From Cichorium intybus (lineage: Eukaryota > Streptophyta > Magnoliopsida > Asterales > Asteraceae): a stretch of DNA of 64,000 bases. The stretch is from assembly GCA_023525715.1 (NCBI GenBank), contig CM042011.1:62667854-62731853 (forward strand), written 5' to 3'. Both the position numbers and the translations under genes were made by a program. Shown here piece after piece: positions 24,101 to 59,216 of this stretch. Below the pieces are notes generated by a model that was not told the DNA's origin, searched no databases, and saw nothing but the letters and a program-made list of their open reading frames with translations. Position 1 is the first letter of the stretch; every line of letters begins with the position of its first letter.

Positions 24101-25699
24101 TTACCAAAAATTGATGTTTTTTCCAAATCTTTTAAAAATTGATGGTTAAACAAAATTTTTGACAAAATATAATGATTTTTTCGTAATTAATCTTATTAAA
24201 AATGATATATCATAGGCGATAATATAAAAATAACCATGTACTTGTGGGAGAAAATGGGAATTGAACCGATTTTTATCCACTTGTTCAAATGACCAGCCAC
24301 CGTGTCCCAAAAGGGTATTTTGGATTCCGGAGACAGTAAAAGCCGAATTTTTCTCTAGTTTTGCCCCATGCACTACAAAAAATTCTGCCCAACCCCTTAA
24401 ATCCGATTCAACTAAAATAGTAAAATAGCACATTTAGTATGCCCTAGTATCGAAATTAACTTCCTTTTTTTATATTTATTTAACTTTTTGTTAGATTTCG
24501 AAAATGATCTTGAAATTCCAGAATACGAAATGTATACTATCACCGATTTTTCAACTAAATGACATTTTTATGCCTTGTATCATAAATTGCATCGTTACTT
24601 TTGGTATATTTCGTTAAATTTTATTTTTTTTTCTGAGATTTTGGATTCCTTTTGGACCTCGGACAAGAACCTGAAATTTCGGAATACGCTTCTTTTCTTA
24701 CTTTGTCCGTAATATTTAGTTCAAAAACCCAAATCTTAACTTGAAATGTATTTTTTTTGTTAGAAATTCGGATTTAACGTGACATAAAATAGTCTCAAAC
24801 AAAATCGACTTTATTAAAATGCCCATTTCAAAAACGGTGGTCAAATCGTCATCAAAAGTTGGTTCATTTCGTAGTATTTCCCATCATCATAAACAAAAAA
24901 TAACGATTCGATGAAGCAAACAGTATATAATTACCTGATTAGCGAAACCCCAGAAGAGAACTGAAACAACCACACTCCCCCATAGCTCCGCCATGACATA
25001 AAACAAACAGAAACTCCATATCCTCAAAATAGCAAGCGGTCCAAGAAACCGAGGACCCAAGAATTCTAGAAGTCTATCGGCAAGAGCTGTTGGGTGAAAG
25101 TAACCACTAAGAGGGTAAAAAACAAACCCAAAAGCCCCAAAGAAAGCAATAAAAGGAAGAATTACTGTGTAAAAAAGAGCCTGTTTTGACAATACATTCG
25201 ATAATTTTGTGTATAAAAGCATAAACCCAATCGCCATAGGCAAATTAACCCAAGTTTTCAAAAAGGGAATAATTTCAGCACTTGAACCTTGGGCTGTTAC
25301 AACCAAAACATCTTTGGTATCCCTAAGAATTGTGTAATTAAAAAGTATACAGAAAAACATTAACCCTAAAGGCACGATCTTTTTCAGGGTCACAACTTCA
25401 ACACCCATAAACTTCGGCGAGTCCACTTCATCGCCGCCAGGGACGGCGGCGGTGGAAGCCTTGCAGACATGAAAAGTTCTGCCGTTTTGGGGAGTAATCA
25501 AACCTGGGGTTGTCACAAAGCCGCTGAATTTTCTAAAAGAATCAAGATTTAGAGAAATCCCATTTGGGGATTTGGGTTTTAACGAATTTGAAAGATTGAA
25601 TCTTTGTCGGAGACCCTGTTGTGGTCGGTTAAAGAAGAATTTGGATTTGGGGTTTGAAGGGAGCGACAGAAGGCCTTTTGTTTGTATGACTGCTTCCAT
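21143..25699 (-). CDS. NTT: Plastid ATP/ADP translocase (NTT family), five exons, intact
   Basis: Exchanges cytosolic ATP for stromal ADP plus phosphate across the plastid inner envelope (family knowledge). Exons on the minus strand: 25699-24935, 22823-22569, 22472-22329, 22243-21896 and 21466-21143. All introns are GT-AG and the joined frame is open for 611 codons, near the ~620 of known plant NTT1/2. Residues 1 to ~79 are a Ser/Lys/Asn-rich plastid transit peptide, with possible cleavage near HVCKAS. The membrane part begins near residue 105 and contains RDTKD (126-130), LPMAIGFMLLYTKLSNVL, the exon 2 run ITTVDEAKKFYPLFGLGANV, and near the end GKAAIDVVCNPLGKSGGALI. The C-terminus is charged (REEEIEKEMERSAVKIPVVS). 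The start is the first Met of the long 5' frame and is supported by the transit peptide. No frame break is seen. Intron 1 is 2.1 kb and holds small repeats. Confidence 0.96.
23446..23555. repeat. 55-bp tandem duplication in translocase intron 1
   Basis: Two head-to-tail copies of a 55-bp unit beginning GCAAATAATGGTCC (23446-23500 and 23501-23555), differing at about one base. It lies in the intron and does not touch splice sites. Confidence 0.9.
23682..23918. mobile_element. MITE-like repeat, copy 1, in translocase intron 1
   Basis: About 237 bp with inverted ends: AATAACGAAAAAAAACACTG on the left and TAATGTTTTTTTCGTAATTA on the right. The body includes a CTTCGATGAAACTTTTTACC phrase. It is a diverged copy of 23951-24190 in the same orientation. 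The class is not assigned; the flanks are too AT-rich to call a duplication. Confidence 0.6.
23951..24190. mobile_element. MITE-like repeat, copy 2, in translocase intron 1
   Basis: About 240 bp with ends TAATTACGAAAAAACACTAT and TAATGATTTTTTCGTAATTA. It shares CTTCGATGGAACTTTTTACC and the flanking blocks with copy 1, 32 bp upstream. The two may be separate insertions or a local duplication. Confidence 0.6.
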
Positions 25700-25970
25700 T
25701 TCCCTTTCACTCTTTCATAAACACAAAATCTATTCGTTTGAGTGTCGAATTCAAGAACCTCGAAGATATAATCTAAAATAGCATCAGAAAGAGGAAAGGA
25801 TGGGAAGATAAGGTGATTGGAGTGTGGCTGCAGCTTTGCAAGAAGGTTTTAGCGTAAAGGAAGCAAAAACCCTGTGATGAAAATGGAATTATGGAGAAAG
25901 AAGGAGGTGGAAATTAATGAATTGTTGCAAAATCTTGCGATAAACTGTGATTTTGTCCTGAACAATGAGT

Positions 25971-25976
25971 TTATAA
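25971..25976 (-). promoter_or_regulatory. Possible TATA box of the translocase gene
   Basis: The minus strand reads TTCTTATAAACTCATTG here, about 270 bp upstream of the start codon. Position and sequence fit a core promoter with a 5' UTR of roughly 230-250 nt. No other evidence is available. Confidence 0.35.
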
Positions 25977-26780
<804 letters not shown>

Positions 26781-27269
26781 TTTTTTTTCATATAATTTAA
26801 AAGAGACTCAATGTGAAATCATAATTTTTTATTAATTAAAATATATTTTTTTGAACTGGTTTAACTTTCATTCATTAAATTAAAAGCCATATATTTTATA
26901 GAGATTTAAATTAAACATTATATTTTATTTAGAATATAAAATAAGTAGTCAATTTGAAAACTTTTAATTGGCTATATTTGAAAGTGAAAAGCCAAGAAAA
27001 GTATGGAAAACGTTATTTTCATTTGGTCAAATTGGTATAAATAGGTTGACTAATCAATAGTAGCACCAAGAAGCAGAAAAAATATACGTATACGTTTTAC
27101 ATTTGATTCAATTATATCTAGTTTTGCTCATTATAAACCTTATAATGTGAATACTTCCGGTCTTTGGATTGGAACTCGTGATTATTACATTTACATCTCT
27201 ATTTCTAATATCAATTACCTAATTTTGTTTCAAATTTACTTATAGTAAATAAGTTTGTAAATTCATAGA
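26781..27269. other. AT-rich intergenic, nothing recognised
   Basis: No gene or repeat boundary is seen. Confidence 0.4.
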
Positions 27270-27411
27270 TGCTGAATTTTTGTGTGTCGTGTCCTCATTA
27301 AGATCGTAAATATATACATGAATACATAGAGTCACGTCATACATAACACATGGGCCAGACTATATAAATAATATTGTAAACATAATACATAAGAAATACA
27401 ACTACTAACAC
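27270..27411 (-). mobile_element. Possible 3' LTR remnant next to Copia RNase H fragment
   Basis: On the minus strand a putative LTR starts TGTTAGTAGTTGTATTTC at 27411, six bases after the end of the RNase H reading frame, preceded by a GTTAAAACTGTAGGG tract. It contains TATTTATATAG, a TATA-like site, and could end at TTCAGCA (27270). No second LTR is present in the window. The short length makes the right boundary uncertain. Confidence 0.4.
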
Positions 27412-27416
27412 CCTAC

Positions 27417-28099
<683 letters not shown>

Positions 28100-28171
<72 letters not shown>
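28100..28171. repeat. (AT)n microsatellite
   Basis: About 72 bp of pure AT between a Helitron 3' end and the next Helitron copy. Confidence 0.97.
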
Positions 28172-28172
<1 letters not shown>

Positions 28173-28173
28173 C

Positions 28174-38250
<10,077 letters not shown>

Positions 38251-38270
38251 TATATATATATATATATATA
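38251..38270. repeat. (TA)10 between two Helitron 3' ends
   Basis: A 20-bp TA run separates CTAG of the plus-strand Helitron (38250) from CTAG, read on the minus strand, of the next Helitron (38271). Confidence 0.95.
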
Positions 38271-42217
<3,947 letters not shown>

Positions 42218-42231
42218 CTATATATATATAA
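42218..42231. repeat. Short (TA)n between inverted MITEs
   Basis: A 14-bp TA run at the centre of the inverted pair. Confidence 0.9.
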
Positions 42232-43453
<1,222 letters not shown>

Positions 43454-43615
43454 AGGATCGTGTAGGAACCCAAAATCCGATAAGAACCGTAAGAACAAAT
43501 CTGGACCTTTAATCATGAAAAATGGGTGGATAAGATTCAATGTGAATAAAATGTCACATCTTAAAAGCTTGGGGGGCTACTTGTATAAAAATCAAAACTA
43601 TTGGGTGGATAATAC

Positions 43616-43768
43616 TAGGGGTGGCAATTATCGACACGACCCGCGACACGACACGAACCCGACACGAAAATAAACGGGTTTGGGTTGAGATTTTTGACCC
43701 GCCAACCCGTTTATTATATGGGTCGTGTTCGGGTCAGTAGTTAGGTTCGCGGGTTGACCCGCCAACCC

Positions 43769-43825
<57 letters not shown>

Positions 43826-44132
43826 TTTTAATATTTTTTATTTTCAATAAAAATAAAAAATGAAGCTGAAAATGACCCACCAACCCGCATATGACCCGCC
43901 AACCCGCGACCCGCCAATCCGTTTATAACCCACCAACCCGTATATAACCCACCAACCCGAAACTGACCCGCCAAACTGCCAAACCATATAATTAAACAGG
44001 TTACACGGGTCGTGTCCGGGTTACCTGCCAACCCGCCAACCCGAATATTTATATGGGTCGTGTTTGGGTTGGCCTTTCTAACCTGCCAACCCGCGACCCG
44101 CCAACCCGAACCCGACCCAATTGTCAGCCCTA
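43616..44132. mobile_element. hAT MITE with 8-bp target duplication
   Basis: Ends TAGGGGTGGCAATT and, in reverse complement, TAGGGCTGACAATT give a 14-bp inverted repeat with two mismatches. GATAATAC is perfect on both sides (43608-43615 and 44133-44140). The interior is a degenerate GACCCGCCAACCCG array. The TAGGGGTGNCAA terminus and 8-bp duplication are typical of plant hAT MITEs. Confidence 0.92.
43770..43817. repeat. (AT)n microsatellite inside the hAT MITE
   Basis: About 48 bp of AT within the MITE, so this tract is not at an element boundary. Confidence 0.95.
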
Positions 44133-45258
44133 GATAATACAAATTAATAAGGGTAATATGGTAATTGCAACGAGACCCCCCACCAGATTGCGACACTTGT
44201 CGCTATATGGTTTGCTGGGTTTTTTTTATTCCTCCGCTTAGTTTTTGGGCCATAACTTTTTTTTTCTTTGTAAAAAAAATTCTAAAAAAACCAAAGTTCT
44301 TAAAATTTAATTCTTTACAAAACAAGCACAATCATGAAAATTTGAAAAAAAAAATATTTTTTTATTTTTTATTATTATAAAAAATCAAAAATTAAAAAAA
44401 ATCCAAAAATTATGAAAATTTAATGGATCATTGTAGATATTATATTAGTAAGTTTACAAAAAAAATTGAAAACAAGGTTTTTTTCGTGTTCATTTTTATA
44501 TTTTAAGTAAAAAACTTATCAAAATAGCAAAAAATACATATTATCCAAAAATATTAAAACTAAAATATGTTTTATGATTCAAAACTTATGATCCAAGATG
44601 CAATATTCGTTATGATTAAAGATCCAAAAGTCGTTATGATACAAAACGAGTTAAAAAAACATACAACGACAAAATGATTCAAAACTTATGATCCAAGATA
44701 CAAAAAAACTATGATCCAAAATGTTATGATCCAAAAATACATGATCCAAAACGTTATGATTAAAAATATCATGATTCAAAATGGTTAGATTAAAAATATG
44801 AAAAAAAAAAACATTAAAATTAAGATTAAAAATATTAAAAATTAAAAAATATACATCAAAAATGGAAAAAAAAACAAAAAAACAAAAAAAATTAAAAAGC
44901 GAGTACTATAGCATTCAAAAAAATAAAAAAAATAAAAATCTAAAAACCGAGTATAATCGAAAATAAAAAAAATTGAAAATTTTTTTTTTTAAAAAAAAAT
45001 ATATAAATAAATTAAAAAAAGAAAATAAAAACGAAAAAGGAAAAAAAATAAGAAAAAAAACCCACTTAAATCACGTTGGACGAACATGCGTCACATACAA
45101 TTGTATCCTCGAGTTTGTATTTCGTTCCGTAGACGTGCGTTGCACGTGATTGCATCACGTCGAAGGAAGATGTTTGACATTATTGCCCTTAGGAGAATGA
45201 TTGGACGAGAAGAGTTCTCGCGGTTCCTACCGGATTTTGGGTTCCTACCGGATCTTTA

Positions 45259-46614
<1,356 letters not shown>

Positions 46615-46782
46615 TAGTTGTAAGACCCGTGTATTACACGGGATGATAAAAAATTTCTTAAATAATATCTAAACACTAATAATTTTACATAACAAATTTT
46701 GGACAATATATGACGAAAACTTTGGATATATACATCAGTAAATTAAACACTACAACATAATTGTTGATAAACTTTGAATAAT

Positions 46783-47006
46783 TATAAAAACCACAAATTT
46801 TGAAAGACTTTTTTGAATACAACATTTGTTGTTCTATTGCTAAGTTTACCGTCGTTGTCTAAGATTAATAATTTTAATCCATCTCTACTTTTATTTCTCG
46901 AAAACTTATAACATATAAATGACCATGTATGAAGACCCGTTGTCTCAAAAACAAACTCACATTTGATAGCGATTTCCCTCGACTCTTATTTAATGTTATT
47001 GCAAAA
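46783..47006 (-). pseudogene. Helitron RepHel, C-terminus of Pif1-like helicase, broken
   Basis: The minus strand reads FAITLNKSRGKSLSNVSLFL, then RQRVFIHGHLYVISFREIK, a stop, and after a one-base shift GLKLLILDNDGKLSNRTTNV followed by VFKKVFQNLW. This follows the C-terminal end of plant Helitron helicases (T.NK.QG.S, VF.HGQLYVA.SR, GLK.LI, TNVV...VF.N). The stop and shift make it non-functional. Upstream helicase and Rep domains were not found. Confidence 0.85.
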
Positions 47007-48140
47007 CATATAGTCTATATAAATTGTCTTCTTTGAATTTTGAAAGCAATCATTTTAAAATATATTATTTTATAATATTGTTTTAGTATTTTTTTCTGTA
47101 GCCTAATAATTTCATTTTATGGTAAATAGTTTCGTTTCATATAGTAGTTTTTTTTCCGATCATTAGTTTTTTTTCAAAAATATGTCATATTCAAAGAACA
47201 CTTGATGTGTTTCCTACCGGCACAAAGCTAATATCATGAATAGTTTCATTTTATCGACAATAACTCGCTATGCATCGTTTTCTAAAAACTGAAAATGCAT
47301 CAACAGAGTAGACATTGTTAACATTACATATAGACAATGAAAAATAATTTCTTTCAATTTAAGTACAAATTTATAATTACTAATTTTTAAATTGTCTTTT
47401 TCTATGTAAAAACAATTTATTGGTCTTTATTTAATTTTAAGTAACCAAGTATTTTCTAAATTAATTATTTATTACCAATAAAAAATTGTTACATAATATG
47501 TTTATCTTTTATGTTAGTTAATGGAAAAAAGGACTAAAGAGGAATACTATTTTATAAAATTACCCCAACTAATTATTTTCAGTATATTTCAGTTCTAAAA
47601 TTATAGTTAAAACTATTTAATCGTAAAAATTTTAAAAAAATAATTTAAATAGTTAGGGGTTATGATTATGATTTGTAAATGGGTTTTTAAGAAATCCTAG
47701 ATTATTTTGTGATTTTATCATGACTAAACTAAAGACATTACAGTATTATTGAGTTTAAGTTGTAAATGGGTTTTTAAGAAATCCTAGTTTAAGTTGTGCT
47801 GGAAAAAATAACATTATTTTAGTGATTATGTCTTCATTTTTCCTTAATTTAAATTAATTGAAAAGTTTTGATATAGGGCCATAGATAAGTCATGAAACGT
47901 ATAGGATAAGATTGTGATCCACAACATATTTTTATTCTTAAACCAGAGCCTATCCTAATTTTATTTTAGAATTTATATACTTTCTTGTGTACAAAAGTAA
48001 CTCAAGTGGCGGTCAAGAAGTCGAGAAACTCCAAAATAAAAATTACCGACTAAACTTCAAGCCTATTGAAATTTCAAAAAGTCAAAAAAATGCAGAAGTC
48101 AAAATTTGCAATTATTAGTAGCAAAATATGGACCAATTTA

Positions 48141-48346
48141 GGCTGGGGGGAGTGGTGGCGAGCCATCCCCTCGCTAAACCAGCCACGCTGGTTTCTCTTG
48201 GCGAGTTCGTCGAAATATTGGCGAGGAATCCATCGGCGAAGGCGAAAGGCGAGGGTGGCGGTGTGGTTTGGCGAGGTCGGCGAGGCTTCAGCGAGCATTT
48301 TTGGCGAGAGTTTGGCGAGGGTTTGGCGAGGCCACTCCCTCCAGCC
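48141..48346. mobile_element. TIR MITE with GGCTGG ends
   Basis: The left end GGCTGGGGGGAGTGG and the reverse complement of the right end GGCTGGAGGGAGTGGCC form a ~15-bp inverted repeat with one mismatch. TA is on both sides (48139-48140, 48347-48348), with TTA and TAA in the wider flank, so a Tc1/mariner or PIF/Harbinger origin is possible. The interior is GC-rich with repeated TTGGCGAGG. Overlapping frames here (48066-48371, 48074-48298, 48128-48349) are not genes. Confidence 0.7.
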
Positions 48347-48732
48347 TAATGTAAATAAACCATTAAGATGATTACGTTAATGCAATATTTGGAAAAGCTA
48401 TAGAGCAATAATAACGCACATGCATGAATTTAAATTAAAAAAAACAATGGTCACAAGTTATGGAGGACATCTGACATGCAAAAGCAAAAAATATACAAAA
48501 ATTTTTGTAACGAAATTACTTAATTACCCTCTCCATACTAAACAGGCGTCGTTTCCTAGCAACTGTCGTAACAACAACATATGCACTATTGCTTATTGGA
48601 AGAGAACCGAACCATCCTGCTAACAATGTATGCCAGTAACCAATCACTTATCGTCGCATAAAAAAAGGCACACCAACATGTAATAGAATAAACAAAGTAC
48701 ACTGTTAAAAGTATACAAAGCCAACATCTTCG

Positions 48733-48806
48733 GTAGAGACATAGATGGATTTAGGAGTAGTTTCGGAGTAGGAGTAAAATAGATTTGCCGTTCTAAAAAA
48801 AAAAAA
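48733..48806 (+). mobile_element. SINE 3' fragment
   Basis: GGAGTAGGAGTAAAATAGAT followed by TTGCCGTTCT and a 12-A tail match the 3' body of the SINE at 20707-20868 and the copy near 50650. The tRNA-related head is not recognisable. Confidence 0.55.
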
Positions 48807-50399
48807 CTCTCACCATTTTTAGAAACAAAAAAACTTTCCATAATAGAAACCCATTTTCTAATTCAAAAATCCACAACCAAAGTATATGACGCTAAAGTCG
48901 TTTTTTCCATCAAGAAAAAGAGGTCAGCTTCTTACTGTTTACAAACTATTGATGATCCAAAATACAACCCACACCATCATGCAGTCTCGAACACATATAT
49001 TCATAACCTGATGCATGTAAGCTATTTAGCCGTTTCCATTATCAGATTAAAATTAATGCAATTTCACTCAAAATACAATATGCAAATTTTGATAATGCTT
49101 CAACTTACCAATATCATAGGCACAACCTCAAGAAATCTAACTAAGTTCCTTGACCAAAATTCATCATAGATGGGTAGTTAACCCCTGGAAGTACTTTGTA
49201 TCATTTTTATCCCCCTGATCTAGGTAAGTGACTCCATTTGGTTACCAAAAATCATTGATTTTTTTTCCCAAAATACACATTTTACTTTAAATGGGCCACA
49301 TGTCATTTTCTCATAATTTCATGTTTGTGAGCTTTCTATTCAGTCCTTCAAATGATACAACATTTCCTGTGAGGATTTGGCTAAGTCCTTCCTCTCTCAA
49401 CTCTAATTCTATTGTATTCTCCCAAGATCCTACTCACAACCGTGTCTTGAAGTTTACTCTGCACAAATTTTATAACAAAATGAAAATACCCATAACCATT
49501 AAGACACCAACAAACTTACCAGAGATTGTAGCAATGTTTTTAAATTTAAATGGAAAATATTTCACGACTTAAAGGATCTTGCACTTAGACTCATCCCATA
49601 ACAAAATTAGCAACAAAATATTGACATCACCGAATTTAAAGATTTTTTTGTAAGTTTTTCATCCAAGTTTATCTTGGTAGCATTTGTTGAATACATGCGT
49701 AGCATGAATCATATCATTTCTAATTTGATAACTTATCGTTTGATATTAGACAGTCAAAGTGTAATACTCTGCTTCAAATTTGGGAATAAAATGAGATGGG
49801 AGTCTAGTGCATCTGGTTTGAATTCATCAATTAATTTGAAAATCAAACAACAAACGAAGATCAAAGACCATGAAGCGTAAGAACCTCACCATGTTCATCC
49901 CTGCTCGATTTCATCATCTTTAGATCTGCGATTTTTTCATCTTCAATTAGGGTTTTCTCCATCTTCAGTTAACTGCAATGTAGATGAATGGTGGTGTGAT
50001 TTCTACGGAAAAGCGGTGTGTTGAAGGGGATTGTGAAGGATGGGGGTGTTTGACCAAAGGATGGTCTTTTATTTCACTTCCAATCTTTTTGGTGTAATGG
50101 TTCTCGATTTTTGTTTTGATTTTCATTTTGTTTCAATCGAAGATGAAGCTTTTATGTTGAAAATGAATAAATATTATAACGATGTGTGTATCTAGCTGTT
50201 CAAATCGAGGTATGGCGAGATTTAGGCTCACCGGTTCCTAATTTCTAGTGCATGCCGGTTACACCACCATTATGGATTTTAAACTTTTAAACAAAATTTA
50301 TTTTTTTTGGAAAATTCAAAATTCTATTAAAATGCCATGTGGCAAAAGGCATGAGAAGATGACAAGTGTCATTTGTGATACTTATTTATTAGGTTAGGA

Positions 50400-50527
<128 letters not shown>

Positions 50528-50649
50528 CAGTATAAAGATTCTCGTTTTGGTTATACTTTAAAACTAGATTTTTGAACGTGAAAAACATGTTTCACAACTC
50601 ATCCTATGAGCCTCGAACATTCTCATGTTCAAAAACCTAGTTTATGAAT

Positions 50650-50800
50650 ATATTTGGTGGATTTTTGTTGTAACAGCTTGAGGTTGAGGGTTCAATCTCC
50701 ACTAGGGGGAATAGGTGCATTTAAGGTGATTAGATTAGGAATAGGATAGATTTGCCGGTCCAAAAAAAATAAATAAATAAATAAATAAAATAAAAAAATA
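50650..50800 (+). mobile_element. SINE with box B-like motif and A-rich tail
   Basis: A box B-like GGGTTCAATCTCC is at 50688-50700, the body ends TTAGGAATAGGATAGATTTG then CCGGTCC, and an (AAAT)n-rich tail follows from about 50762. The 5' boundary and box A are unclear. Confidence 0.55.
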
Positions 50801-50978
50801 GCTTTCATAGTGTACAATTAGATATAGAAGGCACTTAGATATAGGGGTGAGCATCGGAACAGGGTACCCGCTATTGAAACCGGAACCGCCGGTTCCGATT
50901 CCTAAAATAATAGAACCGCCCTAAACGGTTCCGGTTCCGGTTCTCTTTTTTTTGGAACCACTACCCGCCGGGTACCCG

Positions 50979-55890
<4,912 letters not shown>

Positions 55891-55974
<84 letters not shown>
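55891..55974. repeat. (AT)n microsatellite
   Basis: About 84 bp of AT at the right edge of the Helitron, inside the hAT. Confidence 0.97.
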
Positions 55975-55977
<3 letters not shown>

Positions 55978-56402
55978 CTTGGGTTTTTGATTATTTAATG
56001 TAAACTATTTTTTGGGTTTGTTTCGATACCTACATTCATCAATTGAATTCTACGTAATCTATTTGGAGGGTTTTGCTTTCATCTCGTGATGAAAGTTTGA
56101 ACATTGTTTTTGATGTTTTCTGGATTTGGGTTTAACTTCGTAACAATTTATGTGAAAAGATCAATGTAATTCAACAAATTAAAGACTATATTTTGTTTTG
56201 AATGACATAAAAAATTACTTATGAAATTCAACAATTTACGTAAGCGGGTTATCCGGTTCCGGTTTCGGATCCTAAAATTTAAGAACCGCTTAGACCGGTT
56301 CCGGTTCCAATTTTACAGGAACCGCCGGTTCCGGTTCCGGTTCCGGTTCCGGTTCCGGCCAAATTAGGCGAGTACCCGCCTATGTTCACCCCTACTTAGA
56401 TA

Positions 56403-58103
56403 TGTCATCTGATAACTATCATGGGTTTCAAGCATGTTTGAAACTAGGTTAGACTTGGTTTGTTTGGTGGATTTCTGTTTTACCATGTTCGAGAGTCAGT
56501 ATGATATATTATTTTTTGTTATATTCCGACATTAACATTTATACAATGACAAACATGTTTGAAACCGGCTAACAAGTTTAATTGGTTATTGTAAATTAAG
56601 TTAGTATTATTTTTTGTGGTTTTGTTACAATATCATTTCTTGTATGACGCGTACTTCACTGGTAAAAAACAGTGGCTTACCTAGAAATGCAACAAGGAAT
56701 AAGTGACTCTGATACAACATCAAAAAGTGTAGGGAAACTAGTTTTTGCTTTTGGCTCAATCTACCCCGCCTCCCTCATATTCATCATGTCCTCAATCATG
56801 AGATATGGTCGAATACAGCCTTAGGCGACCACGATTTTTTTGTTAGGGTTCAAGGTCATGAACTCACGTATGGGCCCTGTAATTTTGTTCAATTACTGGA
56901 TTGCGATTCGGCCAACTATTTGTAGAAAATGTTGGGAGGAACAAATAATTAAATATGTTGTTGTTCGTATATGAACTTATGAAGTCGCACACTAAACAAC
57001 GTTATAAAATTATATTATTTACCAACTTAAATAAATAATTAAATAATAGTTATTTATTATTTATTTATCGAACAGAATAAATATATAGTTTATTAGTTAT
57101 AAAGCTAAATAAAAAGAGTTTATTTAATTGAATGGCCAAATTAATTAATTAGGAATCAATTAATCATGAATTTGAGCTTAGTTACTCAGATGACTAGAAA
57201 AAGGCTTAAGAAGTCTATAAAATAAGTATTTAGAGGGGCTCATTAGGTCGTAATAATAAGCTTAGATAGTCAAAATCATAGCTACTTTTTTTCTTTGCTC
57301 AAATCACTGCTAAATTGGTATCTCCCTCCTTTCTTGTCATCAACTTCCAGCAAGCATAAAGAGAATATCAATCTTTAGTTTGTTGGTTAGTTTACCAGCT
57401 TTTGTTCATGCTCTATGACGATACTTGTAGATTTTTATATGTTCTTGGTGATTTTTTTAACATATCACTACATACTTAATGTAGTAATTCTAACACTCTA
57501 TGGTTATTTTATTTGATTTATGTTTGTTCTAATGAGATCCATGACTTGCGGGATATAGACGCTTTAAACTGCTAATATACTGCTCTTGTGCATGATTAGA
57601 CAACTGTTTTGGAACCATAAATTTCTAACAATGGTGTTGGTTTATTAGAGCCAATTTTAAAACGTATAGATACCTTATTAGATTAATTATGATTGTTCTT
57701 CATAACGTTCTTGGAAAACAGTCATGAATTAATTTTAATTAAAAAAATTCTAAACGTTTTGATGATTCAAATGTTTTTGCTTTTAGAATATATCTTAAAT
57801 TCACATTCATGATTTAATAATGTTATCATCAATGTATTTTCTCCATAGGATGTTCATATTGCTTATACAACGTTCTTACATGTTTGACATACTTTGGTTG
57901 CTTGGTGATTATTGTTACCCTCTATTGGATTGTAATATATTTTAGATTGGCCATTTTGTGCCTTTGATGTGATAGTTAGATTTTTCGTTGAAAAAGTTTT
58001 TATTAATATTGTAATTATGAATTTTACCGAAACGAAAGAGCACAAATGCATAAATCTTAGTAGACCAAATAACAAGTGTGCTGACAACTCGGGCCTAAAG
58101 TAG
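56403..58103. other. Intergenic, no recognised gene
   Basis: AT-rich, with scattered short frames. A 74-aa minus frame (57863-58087) shows no motif. No repeat boundary was resolved. Confidence 0.4.
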
Positions 58104-58629
58104 CCTTGTGTAACACCCGGCTTTTAAAACAAAAACTCCCCTGAAAATTTTTCATTTAAAACACAGGTTTTAATACATAAAACTAGTATAAAAGGGGTAT
58201 ATTTTCATAAAAACGGGTACAAGCGTATCAAGGAGAGTATAAAATACCGTAGTCTCCTTTGAAGCCGGGCTGCTACTGACAGCATCTAAGAGTCCTACTT
58301 CTCGAGTCACGGACTCTATCTATTCCCTTATCAGGATCATTCTAACCTGCAGGGACATTTAACAAACGGTATGAGCTACAAAGCTCAGTGAGTAATCATT
58401 TCTGCAAATAACACATATAAAAATACAATCATGTATTTGTCTGGATATCGAATCCAAACTCCTAGCCTTACTGGCTGACCAAATATCTTCTAGGATTTCA
58501 CATCCTAATCTGTAACCTTACAGACTGAATCACAAAACCTGTAATTATCAAGCTACGTCAGTTATTTGCACATATAATCATGTCTAACCATTTCTGTCCC
58601 ATGTTTTCTTAGTCACAATGGACTGCATC

Positions 58630-58852
58630 ATATGTCATGGCTATTTAAGCCGCACCCTATGTCATAGCTATATAAGCTGCACCAAAACATTATCAATATA
58701 TAAATCATAGCCCGGAGGCCGCACCAGTTTATCATAGCCCGAAGGCCGCACCAGAATATCATAGCCCGAAGGCCGCACCAGAATATCATAGCCATATAGG
58801 CCGCACCAGTTGGATATAAAATCCAGAAATCATAGCCATATAGGCCGCACCA
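58630..58852. repeat. ~28-bp minisatellite in solo LTR
   Basis: Units of the form ATCATAGCCCGAAGGCCGCA plus CCAGAAT recur about seven times with variants (CATAGCCATATAGGCCGCAC). Confidence 0.88.
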
Positions 58853-58909
58853 TATACCTGTAATAATATCAAATATGGCTCACGGGTTAGCCCGCTGTTG
58901 CCTAGACTC

Positions 58910-59216
58910 ACGGCTTATCCGGTCTTGTCTATATAAGTTTGACTCACAGTTCCGTTCTTGTCTATTAAAGACTCACGGCTTATTTGGTCTTGTCATATAA
59001 GTTTGACTCACAGTTCCGTTCTTGTCTATTAAAGACTCACGACTTATCTGGTCTTGTCATATAAGTTTGACTCACAGTTCCGTTCTTGTCTATTAAAGAC
59101 TCACGGCTTATCTGGTCTTGTCATATCATAGTGTATAAATATATATATATATGTATTGACTCACAGCTCTGTTTTTGTCATCGCAATGACTCACGGCTTA
59201 TCTGGTCTTGTCTTTT
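58910..59216. repeat. ~65-bp minisatellite in solo LTR
   Basis: Units starting GACTCACGGCTTATCTGGTC, with TTGACTCACAGTTCCGTTCT in the middle and ending TCTATTAAA, recur about four times, with a degenerate fifth. Confidence 0.88.

Noticed and set aside
24146..24433. 95-aa minus ORF in translocase intron 1
   Set aside because: It lies within an intron between good splice sites and overlaps a MITE-like repeat. It has no recognised domain.
57863..58087. 74-aa minus ORF
   Set aside because: No motif, AT-rich codons, no supporting context.
58630..59216. Regular repeats that could look like a CRISPR array
   Set aside because: Units are contiguous or nearly so, with no unique spacers, and lie within a plant LTR. 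CRISPR is not expected in plant nuclear DNA.
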